Below are positions 25,553 through 34,594 of a stretch of 64,000 nt of DNA, piece after piece. The translations under genes and the position numbers were made by a program. The first letter of the stretch is position 1, and the number at the start of each line of letters is the position of its first letter. The notes under the pieces are model-generated. The model was not told where the DNA came from. It worked only from the letters and a program-made list of their open reading frames with translations, and made no database searches. The DNA is from an uncultured Bacteroidales bacterium (GTDB lineage Bacteria > Bacteroidota > Bacteroidia > Bacteroidales > UBA932), in the NCBI GenBank assembly GCA_944325505.1, contig CALVAJ010000010.1:1-64000 (forward strand), read 5' to 3'.

Positions 25553-25633
25553 AAGGAAGTGACTCAAAAGCAGGGTTTCCTTTGCGGTATCCCGGATGAT
25601 TCCGGAACTTCCCTGTTTTCGGGTCACTTTCTT
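25553..25633 (-). terminator. Long hairpin between rpoD and argS
   Basis: Imperfect arms of about 24 nt: GTGACTCAAAAGCAGGG at 25559 pairs with CCCTGTTTTCGGGTCAC ending 25627, extended by AAGGA/TCTT-type pairs outside. An inner TCC-GGA hairpin fills the loop. On the minus strand it is followed by a T-rich run (CTTCCTTTATTGTTTTC), so it probably terminates rpoD. Its ends look like those of the element at 57103, but the AAGG/TRACG core is missing. Confidence 0.5.
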
Positions 25634-25642
25634 CAGGACATA

Positions 25643-26503
25643 TTATCCGAGGTAGCTTTTGAGCAGCTTGCTTCTTGAATTGCTCCTGAGCTTGCGGATC
25701 GCCTTTTCCTTGATCTGACGGACTCTTTCCCTTGTCAGGCCGAACCTTTCCCCGATTTCCTCCAGTGTCATTTCCTGGCATCCGATGCCGAAGAAAGATT
25801 TCACTATCTCGCGTTCCCTTGTGGCAAGTGTGGAGAGCGCCCTTTCTATCTCCCTGTTAAGGGACTCGTTTACAAGTCCTTTATCGGCATTTGGAGAGTC
25901 ATTGTTCACCAACACGTCCAGCAGGCTGTTGTCTTCGCCCTCGACGAACGGTGCATCTACCGAAACATGCCTTCCCGAAACCCTGAGAGTATCGGCGATC
26001 TTGTCCTTCGGGACATCTATCATCTCGGAAAGCTCCTCCGTAGACGGCATCCTCTCATGCTCCTGCTCAAACCTCTGGAGAGCCTTGTTGATCTTGTTCA
26101 GGGAACCTACCTGGTTCAGGGGAAGCCTTACAATCCTCGACTGCTCCGCAAGAGCCTGAAGAATCGACTGACGGATCCACCACACCGCATAAGAGATGAA
26201 TTTGAATCCCCTGGTCTCATCGAACTTCTCTGCAGCCTTTATCAGACCCAGGTTTCCCTCATTGATAAGGTCCGGAAGGCTCAGCCCCTGGTTCTGGTAC
26301 TGCTTTGCCACGGATACCACGAACCTCAGGTTTGCTCTTGTAAGTTTTTCAAGTGCGGCCTGGTCACCCTTGCGGATGCGCTGCGCGAGCTCGACCTCCT
26401 CTTCAACTGTGATCAGTTCCTCCCTGCCGATCTCCTGCAGATATTTGTCCAGTGAAGCACTTTCACGGTTAGTAATCGACTTTGTAATCTTTAGCTGTCT
26501 CAT
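25643..26503 (-). CDS. rpoD: Primary RNA polymerase sigma factor RpoD/SigA
   Basis: Housekeeping sigma factor of 286 residues, the compact Bacteroidota form without region 1.1. Seen: region 1.2 ([27 protein letters not shown] start), region 2 ([45 protein letters not shown]), region 3, and region 4 helix-turn-helix ([29 protein letters not shown]). It is the protein expected to read the TTTG/TAnnTTTG promoters of this window. Only 15 bases separate it from the htrA stop upstream, so read-through or an internal promoter drives it. Confidence 0.97.
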   Translation of the reverse strand: MRQLKITKSITNRESASLDKYLQEIGREELITVEEEVELAQRIRKGDQAALEKLTRANLRFVVSVAKQYQNQGLSLPDLINEGNLGLIKAAEKFDETRGFKFISYAVWWIRQSILQALAEQSRIVRLPLNQVGSLNKINKALQRFEQEHERMPSTEELSEMIDVPKDKIADTLRVSGRHVSVDAPFVEGEDNSLLDVLVNNDSPNADKGLVNESLNREIERALSTLATREREIVKSFFGIGCQEMTLEEIGERFGLTRERVRQIKEKAIRKLRSNSRSKLLKSYLG

Positions 26504-26518
26504 AAATAAATCTGTCTT

Positions 26519-27946
26519 CTATATTCCGAAGCCGAAATACGAAGGTTTGCCATACGAGGTGACGCCCTCGATAAACACAGACCTCTTCTGCTTCTTCACA
26601 ATATCCAGTACATCCTGAGGCTTGCTTACCGGCTGGTCATTCACATAAAGTATGATGAATCCGTCTGAAACGCCTGCATCCATGATCTTTCCCGGACCGA
26701 CGGAGACGATCTCGACGCCATGTCTTATTCCGAGTCTCTCAAGATCCTCTTCAGGGGCCTCCTTGATACGTGCACCGTAGAATGCGACTCCGCCATCTTC
26801 ATCAACAGAGCCGTTTTCGGCGGCAGTACCCTTGAAAGTAACCTCGACCGTCTTCTCCTTACCGTCCCTGATGAGGGTCATCTCGGCCTTGTCACCCGGG
26901 TGGAAATTGTTGACGGCTTCCTGCACGGCAGCACCGTTGACCACTTTTGCCGAATCGATGGCGACAAGTACGTCTCCTACCTTGATACCGGCCTCGTCAG
27001 CGGCGCTTCCCTTCAAAACCTCAGTAATATATACGCCTTCCGCAGAAGAAAGTTTCAATTCTTTTGCAATTTTATCATTTACAGGTGTCATAGTTACACC
27101 GAGCAAAGCCCTTCTTACGCTTCCGTATTCTATCAGATCGGAAGTAATCTTCCTGACAATGTTTGAAGGGATCGCGAATGAATAGCCGGTATAAGAACCG
27201 GTCTGTGAAATTATGGCCGTGTTGACACCCACCAGGTTACCGGCCTTGTCCACCAATGCTCCGCCGCTGTTTCCGGGATTGACCGCGGCATCCGTCTGGA
27301 TAAAGGATTCTATCTTGAATTCTCCGTCATAGTTCGGCATGGAACGGCCTTTTGCGCTCACTATGCCGGCCGTAATCGTTGATCTCAAATCATACGGACT
27401 GCCGATGGCCAGCACCCACTCTCCGAGACGAAGATCATCGGAATCACCGAACGGAATAACCGGAAGTCCCTGTGCGTCAATCTTTATAAGAGCCACATCC
27501 GTTGCGGGGTCCGTACCTACGAGAGTAGCCTCGAATGTCTTGTTATTGTTAAGGGTGACTTCTATTTTGGAAGCGCCTTCAACTACATGATTGTTAGTCA
27601 CTATATATCCGTCAGGACTAATGATGACGCCGGAACCGCTTCCGACCCGTTCACGCTTCTCCGGAGTTCCTTCGTATCCGAAGAAAAAGTCGAAGATCGA
27701 ACTCGGTGCGGACCTTCTTACATCGACAGCGGTGACCTTCACATAGACTACGGCATCTACCGCCGATTCCGCTGCATATGTAAAATCCGGATAGTCAGTC
27801 TGTGCCAGATTGACAGTCCTGTATGCCGCCCCGTCAGGAGAGACCACTACCTGCTGCATGCCAGAGTCTGATGCCCTGACAACTCCATATGCGGTTACAC
27901 CGCCGACCAGTGCTGATACAAGCACGATAACAATACCTTTTTTCAT
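26519..27946 (-). CDS. DegP/HtrA-family periplasmic serine protease
   Basis: Envelope quality-control protease, about 475 residues from MKKGIVIVLVSALVGG, which gives an uncleaved or cleaved N-terminal signal anchor; the longer ORF start at 28090 would enter the divergent promoter region. Catalytic triad: His120 (IVTNNHVVEG), Asp150 (DPATDVALIKI), Ser227 (NPGNSGGAL). Two PDZ domains follow (KLSSAEGVYITEVLKGSAADEA and LERLGIRHGVEIVSVGPG). Divergent from dnaN. Confidence 0.95.
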   Translation of the reverse strand: MKKGIVIVLVSALVGGVTAYGVVRASDSGMQQVVVSPDGAAYRTVNLAQTDYPDFTYAAESAVDAVVYVKVTAVDVRRSAPSSIFDFFFGYEGTPEKRERVGSGSGVIISPDGYIVTNNHVVEGASKIEVTLNNNKTFEATLVGTDPATDVALIKIDAQGLPVIPFGDSDDLRLGEWVLAIGSPYDLRSTITAGIVSAKGRSMPNYDGEFKIESFIQTDAAVNPGNSGGALVDKAGNLVGVNTAIISQTGSYTGYSFAIPSNIVRKITSDLIEYGSVRRALLGVTMTPVNDKIAKELKLSSAEGVYITEVLKGSAADEAGIKVGDVLVAIDSAKVVNGAAVQEAVNNFHPGDKAEMTLIRDGKEKTVEVTFKGTAAENGSVDEDGGVAFYGARIKEAPEEDLERLGIRHGVEIVSVGPGKIMDAGVSDGFIILYVNDQPVSKPQDVLDIVKKQKRSVFIEGVTSYGKPSYFGFGI

Positions 27947-28046
27947 ATCTGTCAGTTTGTAATTTCCAATAATATACACCATCCGGCATGTCCGGACCGG
28001 GGCTGAAAAAGTCAAATAATATGCCAAACATCTCGAAAAACTTTTA

Positions 28047-28054
28047 TACATTTG
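28047..28054 (+). promoter_or_regulatory. -7 box TACATTTG for dnaN
   Basis: TACATTTG fits TAnnTTTG and lies 44 bases before the dnaN start. No matching -33 was found at 18-20 bases. Confidence 0.5.
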
Positions 28055-28097
28055 TGATTGGAACTTTTGATTTGAAAAGAAAGAAAACATACATTAT

Positions 28098-29219
28098 ATG
28101 AAATTCATAGTCTCAAGCGCAGAATTGCTCAAAGGTATTCTCGCAGTCTCAAAGGCCATTCCGGCCAAATCGTCACAGCCGATACTCGAAAACTATCTGT
28201 TCGTCCTGGACGGCAGCAGGCTGGAAATCACGGCATCCGACACAGAACTGACCCTGAGGACACAGATCGAGGTGGAAAGTTCGGAGGAAAACGGGCAGAT
28301 CGCAGTGCCGGCAAGGCACATCACGGATCTTCTCAAGGAGCTTCCCGACCAGCCTCTGTCAATAGTCACTACGGGGGAAAGTTCGTTCGAGTGCAGATGG
28401 TCAAGCGGAACATCGACGCTGCCGTACTTTCCGGCAGCCGACTATCCTTCGATAACGACTACCGATGATACTGCAGTCACTCTCGAATTCCCTGCGCAGA
28501 GTCTGGTAGAAGGGATTGCCGGAACCATCTACGCGACCGCAGACGATGAGATAAGGCCGGCCATGAACGGAATCCTTTTCGACATAGACACCGATTCCAC
28601 CACTCTGGTGGCATCGGATTCCCACAAGCTCATATGCTATACCACAAAGGACGTGAAAGCTTCCGAGAAAGCATCCTTTATCCTTCACAAGAAGCCGGCA
28701 GCCGTCCTCAGATCCATAATCGGGAAAGACGTCGAGAATGTAGAGATTTCATTCGACAGCAAGAACGCCGTATTCAAGTTCGACAGGACCATGGTCGTCT
28801 GCAGGCTCGTTGTAGGCAAATACCCGAAATACAGGGACGTAATTCCTCAGAACAATTCGAACATCCTCCGTATCGACAGGGTCCAGTTCCTCAACACCGT
28901 CCGCCGCGTGTCGGTCTGCACCAACAAGGCATCGAACCTGATCAAGTTCGAGATGAGCGGCGACTCGCTCGAGCTCTCGGCACAGGACCTCGGTTTTTCC
29001 ATCGCGGCATACGAAAAGGTACCTTGCCGGTATGAAGGGGAAGACCTTACCATAGGTTTCAAGTCCACATTCGTGACTGAAATCCTGAGCAACATGACCT
29101 GCAATGAAATCGTCATGAAATTCGCGGACAGCAGAAGGGCCGCACTGGTGGTGCCGTCAGAGGAAGAGGCGGAGAGCGAGAAGATTTGCGGCATCCTCAT
29201 GCCTATCATGATATCTTAG
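28098..29219 (+). CDS. dnaN: DNA polymerase III sliding clamp (beta subunit)
   Basis: Processivity clamp, 373 residues, three repeated domains. Recognisable: MKFIVSSAELLKGILAVSKAIPAKSSQPILENYL at the start, the EITASDTELTLRT strand, FPAADYPSI, GTIYATADDEIRPAMNGILFDI, and the C-terminal residues MPIMIS that correspond to the conserved MPMRL end. dnaA is not adjacent; instead a DnaQ-like exonuclease follows 22 bases later. Confidence 0.97.
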   Translation: MKFIVSSAELLKGILAVSKAIPAKSSQPILENYLFVLDGSRLEITASDTELTLRTQIEVESSEENGQIAVPARHITDLLKELPDQPLSIVTTGESSFECRWSSGTSTLPYFPAADYPSITTTDDTAVTLEFPAQSLVEGIAGTIYATADDEIRPAMNGILFDIDTDSTTLVASDSHKLICYTTKDVKASEKASFILHKKPAAVLRSIIGKDVENVEISFDSKNAVFKFDRTMVVCRLVVGKYPKYRDVIPQNNSNILRIDRVQFLNTVRRVSVCTNKASNLIKFEMSGDSLELSAQDLGFSIAAYEKVPCRYEGEDLTIGFKSTFVTEILSNMTCNEIVMKFADSRRAALVVPSEEEAESEKICGILMPIMIS

Positions 29220-29241
29220 AATCAAATAAAACGGAAAATAA

Positions 29242-30153
29242 ATGGAATTGAATCTTCAGAGGCCGATACTTTTCTTCGACATTGAAAGTACCGGTCTTAA
29301 TATAGCGTCCGATGCCATAATCGAGCTGAGTTTCGTAAAGGTGCTGCCCGGCCCGGAGGAGAGGATAAAGACATGGAGGGTAAAACCCTGGGACTATGCC
29401 GGAGGCTGCCAGAAGAAGATCACCCCGAGCGCACAGGCTGTCCATGGAATCAGCGATGATGATCTGAAAGACTGTCCGAGATTTTCGGATATAGCGGATG
29501 AAGTCATCAGCTGGCTTGAGGACAGCGACCTGGCCGGTTTCAACTCCGCCAAGTTCGACCTGCCGATGCTGGCGGAAGAACTGGAACGCGTCAGACGGTA
29601 CATGGGAAAGGACATACATATCAACCTGCATGAAAAGAAGATGGTGGACGTGCAGAATATCTATCATGTCCTGGAGCCCCGGAACCTGAAGGCCGCATAC
29701 AGGTTTTATTGCGGCAAGGAACTTGAAAACGCTCATGCGGCAGAAGCAGACACCCTTGCGACCTATGAAGTGCTCAAATCCCAGCTCGACAGATATCCTG
29801 AAACCCTCAGGAACAGCATCGATTTCCTTTCGAATTTTTCGGAAAGACAGAAAATCGTAGACTACGCCGGAAGGCTTACCTACAATGAAAACAAAGAACC
29901 GGTAATCAATTTCGGCAAGCATAAAGGCAAGACCGCCAGGGAAGTATATCTCACGGAACCTTCGTATTTCAGCTGGATAGACAACGGGGAATTCACTTTG
30001 GATACCAAACGGCAGTTCGCCCTGCTCAAACAGCAGTTCGAGCAAGAGAAACGGGAAGCGGCCATAGCCGCCAGGAAAGAGCCGCTGACAGGGGAAAAGT
30101 TCGATGCTTCCGTCAGCCAGCTCAAGGAAAAGTTTACAGGACGGCTGTTCTAA
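29242..30153 (+). CDS. DnaQ-like 3'-5' exonuclease
   Basis: DEDDh exonuclease of 303 residues. Exo I FFDIESTGLN gives Asp13 and Glu15; Exo II GFNSAKFDLPML gives Asp106; Exo III HAAEADTL gives His165 and Asp170. After the nuclease (1-185) comes INFGKHKGKTAREVYLTEPSYFSWI, a small DUF3820-like module seen on such enzymes. Placed directly after the clamp gene, it may act in proofreading or repair; whether it is the replicative epsilon subunit cannot be decided. Confidence 0.9.
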   Translation: MELNLQRPILFFDIESTGLNIASDAIIELSFVKVLPGPEERIKTWRVKPWDYAGGCQKKITPSAQAVHGISDDDLKDCPRFSDIADEVISWLEDSDLAGFNSAKFDLPMLAEELERVRRYMGKDIHINLHEKKMVDVQNIYHVLEPRNLKAAYRFYCGKELENAHAAEADTLATYEVLKSQLDRYPETLRNSIDFLSNFSERQKIVDYAGRLTYNENKEPVINFGKHKGKTAREVYLTEPSYFSWIDNGEFTLDTKRQFALLKQQFEQEKREAAIAARKEPLTGEKFDASVSQLKEKFTGRLF

Positions 30154-30191
30154 GCACAGGAAGCGGCATCTTCCGAAAACATGCACTGCAT

Positions 30192-30773
30192 ATGAATATC
30201 ATAGTCAAGAGCACCGGAGGCAGGTATTATTGCCGTCCGGACACCACATGGGAGAGAGAGGACAAGGATCTTTTCTCTCCCGATTCCGTAAACGGATACC
30301 TGTACACGCCCGTGCTTTTTGCCCGTATATGCAAAGCCGGGAAATGCATCGGAGTAAAATTCGCCGAAAGATACTATGATTCAGTCAGTTATGGCATACT
30401 CCTATATGACCGCGGACTATTCGACGGATCTGAAATGGCATATGCGTCGGCATCTTGCCTCGACCACACATCCGTTCTTCCTTTCCCCATGTCCGACAGG
30501 CATGTACTGCAGGAAGAAGGGAGCATGTTCATACTGAGAAAGGACGGAGAAGAAATCTACCGTACGGATGAAGGCAGCACCGGGACAGTGGAAAAGGCAA
30601 TATCGGAAGCCTCTGCGGGCGTATCGCTGCGCATAGGCGATATTGTAGCCATAGAACTTGCATCCCCGTCACTGCTTGCCTCCAGACCGGAAAACAGGAA
30701 TGGAAATACCGGAAATGAAATAAGAGGTACATTCCACGGGAATGACCTCTTCAATTTCAGGATAATATTTTAA
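30192..30773 (+). CDS. Uncharacterised protein, beta-rich, FAH-like at most
   Basis: 193 residues, start MNIIVKSTGGRYYCRPDTTW, no signal peptide or membrane span. The order of segments (VNGYLYTPVLFARICKAGKCIG, KFAERYYDSVSYGILLYDRGLFD, then a C-terminal LRIGDIVAIEL) faintly recalls the fumarylacetoacetate hydrolase fold, but the usual metal-binding Glu/Asp set is not clear. It follows the exonuclease by 38 bases and could share its transcript. Function unknown. Confidence 0.6.
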   Translation: MNIIVKSTGGRYYCRPDTTWEREDKDLFSPDSVNGYLYTPVLFARICKAGKCIGVKFAERYYDSVSYGILLYDRGLFDGSEMAYASASCLDHTSVLPFPMSDRHVLQEEGSMFILRKDGEEIYRTDEGSTGTVEKAISEASAGVSLRIGDIVAIELASPSLLASRPENRNGNTGNEIRGTFHGNDLFNFRIIF

Positions 30774-30779
30774 GAACCG

Positions 30780-30852
30780 AGCCACTCATGGGATTCGAAC
30801 CCACGACCTACGCGTTACGAATGCGTTGCTCTACCGACTGAGCTAAAGTGGC
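30780..30852 (-). tRNA. tRNA-Thr (CGT)
   Basis: 73-nt cloverleaf on the minus strand: acceptor GCCACTT (30846-30852) with GAGTGGC (30781-30787), anticodon arm ACGCATTCGTAACGCGT with anticodon CGT, T loop GGTTCGAATCC. CCA not encoded. A -7 box TAAATTTG lies at 30892-30899. Confidence 0.96.
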
Positions 30853-30891
30853 TTGCAATCGCCTTACGGAGTATTTTTCCGAAAGGGACTG

Positions 30892-30899
30892 CAAATTTA
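30892..30899 (-). promoter_or_regulatory. -7 box TAAATTTG for tRNA-Thr
   Basis: Minus-strand TAAATTTG, 40 bases upstream of the tRNA 5' end; no clear -33 partner. Confidence 0.5.
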
Positions 30900-30924
30900 G
30901 TAAAAATTTTTAATTCTGCTACAG

Positions 30925-32298
30925 ATGGATGACATAATAATTATAGGTGGAGGAGCGGCAGGCATGGCAGCAGCGGTCGGAGCCGCCGCTTTTTTCAGAC
31001 AGAACGGTATGAAAAAGCAGGTTACCGTGCTTGAAAAGATGCCGAGGCCGGGAAGGAAAATAATGATAACCGGCAAAGGGAGATGCAACTTCACCAATAT
31101 GAAAGACTGGAATGATTTTTCCGGGCATATCCATCCCAAAAGCACTCTGCTCAAGCCGGCTTACTTTACATTGCCACCCGCAAAGACAGTGGAATGGCTT
31201 GAAGAAGCCGGGCTCGATAGCATAGTCGAACGGGGTGACAGGGTTTTCCCCGCATCATACAGGTCATCTGATGTAGTAGACACGCTGCAGCGCACCCTAA
31301 AGCAGGCCGGAGCCTGTCTTCTTACAGGTTATGAAGCCGACCGGATATCCATGCGCAACGATGAAGAGGAAGGGGACTATTATATGGTACACTGCTCGTC
31401 CGGGGCCATATTTACGGGACGGAGGCTCATCATCGCCACAGGAGGACTCTCCTACCCTTCCACGGGCTCTACAGGAGACGGCTACAGATGGGCATCCGAA
31501 ACAGGACATAAGATAAACCGGTGCTTTCCTTCGCTGACCGCAATAGTGCCGAAAAGCTACAAATCGGTTCCGCAGGGCGCATTGACAGGTGAAACGGATG
31601 ACATGCTGCCAGGACATATAGACAGAAGCGTACCATTGTCGGAAACCGGCTCGCTCCTCAACGGCAACTCGCTTGAAAACGTATCCCTGACCCTGTGGAT
31701 TGACGGGAATCCCGTTCAGGAAGAGTTCGGCGACATGGATTTTACCGACGGTGGGATTGAAGGTCCGACAGGATTCAGGATCAGCCGCAGATGTGTCAAT
31801 GCCATCATCAACGGCTCCAAAGTCCAGGTCACACTGGACCTGAAACCTGCAGTAGAGAAAGTTTCCCTGGAAACAAGGATAAGCAGGCTATGGAAAGAAA
31901 TAGCAGAAGACAGGCACAGCATGAACAGGCAGTACCGGGACCGTTTCCGCATTCTGCTCGGAAAGCTCATGCCAGCGGGACTGATTCCCGGATTTCTGAA
32001 ATGCAACCAGTCAGTCGATCACAAGACCCTGGCAAAAGTCCTTAAATGCTGGAAGTTCGATATAGCAGGATATGTCGGCTATGAAAGATGCGTAATCACG
32101 GCTGGAGGGGTATCTTCCGACAGCGTCACCGCCAAGACACTGGAGTCAAAGCACTGCAAAGGGCTCTATTTCGCCGGGGAAATACTTGACCTGGACGGGG
32201 ACACAGGAGGATTCAACCTTCAGATAGCCTTCTCCACCGGCATGCTTGCCGGACAAAGCGCAGCAAAATCCCTGATACGACAGACAGAATCCGACTAA
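30925..32298 (+). CDS. HI0933/BaiN-family FAD-dependent oxidoreductase
   Basis: Flavoprotein of 457 residues. The N-terminal FAD-binding loop IIIIGGGAAGMAAAVGAA is followed by PGRKIMITGKGRCNFTNM, the diagnostic motif of the HI0933 family, and the C-terminus has the second signature TAGGVSSDSV ... GLYFAGEILDLDGDTGGFNLQ. The family includes BaiN (bile-acid dehydroxylation side reactions) but most members have no known substrate. Convergent with mnmA across a hairpin at 32299. Confidence 0.92.
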   Translation: MDDIIIIGGGAAGMAAAVGAAAFFRQNGMKKQVTVLEKMPRPGRKIMITGKGRCNFTNMKDWNDFSGHIHPKSTLLKPAYFTLPPAKTVEWLEEAGLDSIVERGDRVFPASYRSSDVVDTLQRTLKQAGACLLTGYEADRISMRNDEEEGDYYMVHCSSGAIFTGRRLIIATGGLSYPSTGSTGDGYRWASETGHKINRCFPSLTAIVPKSYKSVPQGALTGETDDMLPGHIDRSVPLSETGSLLNGNSLENVSLTLWIDGNPVQEEFGDMDFTDGGIEGPTGFRISRRCVNAIINGSKVQVTLDLKPAVEKVSLETRISRLWKEIAEDRHSMNRQYRDRFRILLGKLMPAGLIPGFLKCNQSVDHKTLAKVLKCWKFDIAGYVGYERCVITAGGVSSDSVTAKTLESKHCKGLYFAGEILDLDGDTGGFNLQIAFSTGMLAGQSAAKSLIRQTESD

Positions 32299-32342
32299 TC
32301 CAACGGGAAGCCGTTGCCGACGGGCTTTACCTTCCGGTTGGA
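32299..32342. terminator. Bidirectional terminator-like hairpin
   Basis: TCCAACGGGAAG and CTTCCGGTTGGA pair over 11 of 12 positions, with a smaller GCCGT/ACGGGC-type stem inside. It fills the gap between the convergent baiN-like gene and mnmA. Confidence 0.6.
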
Positions 32343-32362
32343 ATATCTGCCGCAGAAAAACA

Positions 32363-33802
32363 TCAGCCGATAACTCCGGAACCGACCATTTCATCACGGT
32401 CGTACCATACCGCGAACTGGCCGGGCGTGATTCCTCGCTGCGGGGTATCGAAAAGGATGTAAAGCCCGTTGGAACGCATTATGAGTGTTGCATCCTGGAG
32501 CGGCTGACGGTAGCGAATCCGCACCCTATAGCGCCTGATCTCCCCTACTGTCATAGGTATATCCTCCCTTATCCAGTGGATATCCTCCGGAGCTATCCGC
32601 AGACAGCTGCGCGACAGCCCTTTATGCGTATGTCCCTCTCCCACATAGATAATATTTGAAGGTATGTCCGTCTCTATGACAAAGACAGAATCCTTGTGCC
32701 CGCCTATATTCAGACCTTTCCGCTGGCCTATGGTATAGAACTGCGCCCCGTCATGACGCCCGACAATCTTCCCGTACGGATTTTCCTTGTATCTGGTCTT
32801 CTTGATATGCTTCTTACCGCTGCGGTAAGTCTCGGTTTCGAATCTTATATCATACCTTATCGGCGAAGCCAGTTTCATGAAGTCATCATCCGACAGGGCC
32901 CTCATCTTTTCCTCTGAAAACGGAGACAAGGCAGAGCAGCCTCCTTCATTTGCCGGATCACCTTCTATGGAATGTTCATGCACAGGATCATTGACCTTGA
33001 GGGATCTGGTTTCCGATACATAGTCGGTTATCATCTGCACATCGCCTGACAAAGGGTCATTTTTCAGTGAAAGCAGGGTGTCATGAATGAAACGGTACTG
33101 TTCATTATCCTGGAAATAAGCGTCATACACTTCCACCACATCACCCTCCACAGGAAGCAGTTTCTGCTGGAGGAAAGTCGGAAGATCCACCTTCCCGACA
33201 AAGCATATTCCCTGGGAATCCTTCTTGTCCGCAGACGGCAGGTCGGCTTCATGTGCAATGCGGCGGACTTCCGGCTTCGCCAGGTCCCCGATTGGAAACA
33301 TGGCCCTGGAAAGCTGTGCCTGGGTGAGCTGGCAGAGAAAATAGCTCTGGTCCTTGTTGGGATCCGAACCGGCAAAAATACGGTATACCGGCTTGCCGTC
33401 CGGCCCGGTAATTTCATCCTTGCGGCAATAGTGCCCTGTGGCCACATAGTCCGCACCGAGCCTCTGTGCGCATTTGAGGAAAGCGTCGAACTTTATTTCC
33501 CTGTTGCACAGCACGTCCGGATTCGGAGTCCGTCCTTTCGAGTATTCGTCGAACATATAGTCCACCACCCTCTCCCTGTACTCTTTGCTCAGGTCCACGA
33601 AATAGAACGGGATGCCGATCTTGCGTGCGACCATTTCCGCCACAAAACGGTCCTCCTCCCACTCGCAGTCCCCGTGGAGCGTTCCCGTAGTATCATGCCA
33701 GTTCTGCATGAAAAGCGCAAAGACATCATAACCGGCCTTTTTCAGAAGGTAAGCCGCAACGCTGGAATCCACTCCGCCAGAGAGCCCGACACATATTTTC
33801 AT
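32363..33802 (-). CDS. mnmA: tRNA-specific 2-thiouridylase MnmA with large insertion
   Basis: Thiolates U34 of tRNA-Lys/Glu/Gln. 479 residues against about 360-370 usual. PP-loop GLSGGVDSSV (6-15), MQNWHDT, NPDVLCN with Cys99, ATGHY, DQSYFL, and SQGICFVG with Cys200 are intact, as is the later GAQFYTIGQRKGLNIGG. Between about 225 and 342, where most MnmA have a short linker, there is an extra acidic segment of about 115 residues (VYDAYFQDNEQYRF ... RSGKKHIKKTRYKENP). The C-terminal barrel is present. Divergent from cdd; -7 box TATCTTTG at 33848-33855. Confidence 0.93.
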   Translation of the reverse strand: MKICVGLSGGVDSSVAAYLLKKAGYDVFALFMQNWHDTTGTLHGDCEWEEDRFVAEMVARKIGIPFYFVDLSKEYRERVVDYMFDEYSKGRTPNPDVLCNREIKFDAFLKCAQRLGADYVATGHYCRKDEITGPDGKPVYRIFAGSDPNKDQSYFLCQLTQAQLSRAMFPIGDLAKPEVRRIAHEADLPSADKKDSQGICFVGKVDLPTFLQQKLLPVEGDVVEVYDAYFQDNEQYRFIHDTLLSLKNDPLSGDVQMITDYVSETRSLKVNDPVHEHSIEGDPANEGGCSALSPFSEEKMRALSDDDFMKLASPIRYDIRFETETYRSGKKHIKKTRYKENPYGKIVGRHDGAQFYTIGQRKGLNIGGHKDSVFVIETDIPSNIIYVGEGHTHKGLSRSCLRIAPEDIHWIREDIPMTVGEIRRYRVRIRYRQPLQDATLIMRSNGLYILFDTPQRGITPGQFAVWYDRDEMVGSGVIG

Positions 33803-33812
33803 AAAAATTCCT

Positions 33813-33820
33813 TATATTTG
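33813..33820 (+). promoter_or_regulatory. -7 box TATATTTG for cdd
   Basis: TATATTTG, 60 bases before the cdd start. It interleaves with the divergent mnmA promoter. Confidence 0.5.
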
Positions 33821-33847
33821 GCCGTGACACGGCCTGTTTTGCCGATG

Positions 33848-33855
33848 CAAAGATA
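33848..33855 (-). promoter_or_regulatory. -7 box TATCTTTG for mnmA
   Basis: Minus-strand TATCTTTG, 46 bases upstream of the mnmA start; no -33 at standard spacing. Confidence 0.5.
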
Positions 33856-33879
33856 ATCATAATCAAATACCGACCGCAT

Positions 33880-34356
33880 ATGAAGACCAGGGAAATAAAT
33901 ATCAGTTACACTGAATACGAAAGCATGGACCAGCTGTCCTGCGCTGACCGTGAACTGGCCGAGGCCGCCATAAAGGCAATGTCGGGAGCCTACACTCCCT
34001 ACTCGCATTTCAATGTCGGGGCTGCTGTCAGACTTTCTACCGGAGAAATAGTAACAGGGGCAAACCAGGAAAACATCGCGTTTCCTTCCGGACTGTGTGC
34101 CGAAAGGACCGCAATGTTCCATGCCAGCGCCACGCATCCTGATGCCGCAATGGTGGAAATCGCCATCACCGCCAGTCAGGACGGCAAGATATGTGCTTCA
34201 CCTGCAACACCTTGCGGAGCCTGCCGTCAGGTCATGGCCGAGTATCAGGGAAAATCCGGCAGGCCGATGTCAATCCTGCTTGTCGGCGGAGAAAAGATCT
34301 GGAAATTCTCCAGAGTGGACGACATCCTGCCGCTGATATTCGATTCGCTCAAATAA
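33880..34356 (+). CDS. cdd: Cytidine deaminase
   Basis: Zinc enzyme of pyrimidine salvage, deaminating cytidine and deoxycytidine; 158 residues, the small tetrameric form. Seen: YSHFNVGAAV, GANQENIAFPSGLCAERTA with zinc-ligand Cys73 and catalytic Glu75, and PCGACRQ with ligands Cys112 and Cys115. The N-terminus is about 20 residues longer than the minimal enzyme. Element C begins seven bases after the stop. Confidence 0.95.
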   Translation: MKTREINISYTEYESMDQLSCADRELAEAAIKAMSGAYTPYSHFNVGAAVRLSTGEIVTGANQENIAFPSGLCAERTAMFHASATHPDAAMVEIAITASQDGKICASPATPCGACRQVMAEYQGKSGRPMSILLVGGEKIWKFSRVDDILPLIFDSLK

Positions 34357-34362
34357 CCACGG

Positions 34363-34484
34363 TAAAAGCATTTGAATCGAGGGATTTCAAGGAACACAAA
34401 AGTCCGAACACCGGAGTTACCTTCCGGTAATGAGGATGTAAGGAATGAAGTGTGACGACGAAAGCAGCGATTTAAATGCTTTTA
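34363..34484 (+). ncRNA. Nested-palindrome element, copy C (candidate structured RNA)
   Basis: Outer arms TAAAAGCATTTGAATCG (34363-34379) and CGATTTAAATGCTTTTA (34468-34484) pair at 17 of 17 positions counting one G-U. Inside are ATTTCAAGG next to the 5' arm, TGACGACGAAAG next to the 3' arm, an inner ACAC/GTGT pairing, and the apical hairpin ACCGGA-loop-TCCGGT. It fills the convergent gap between cdd and the SRP RNA. Shares its plan with copies at 19151, 49022 and 57103. Confidence 0.65.
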
Positions 34485-34493
34485 AAGAAAAAT

Positions 34494-34590
34494 GGGTAAG
34501 CTTAATACATCGCACCGCTACAACCTCCTACCCTTGCTGCCTTCCGGCCCTGGGGGAATTCAGAGGGAGCTGGTCGTGTATGACTTACCC
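34494..34590 (-). ncRNA. ffs: Signal recognition particle RNA (4.5S type)
   Basis: 97-nt RNA on the minus strand. The universally conserved SRP domain IV is plain: GGCCGGAAGGCAGCAAGGG around 34531-34550. The ends GGGTAAG and CTTACCC pair to close the hairpin. Promoter TTTG-N18-TACCTTTG lies immediately upstream and predicts initiation within a few bases of 34590. It partners Ffh in membrane targeting of nascent proteins. Confidence 0.95.
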
Positions 34591-34594
34591 GTTG

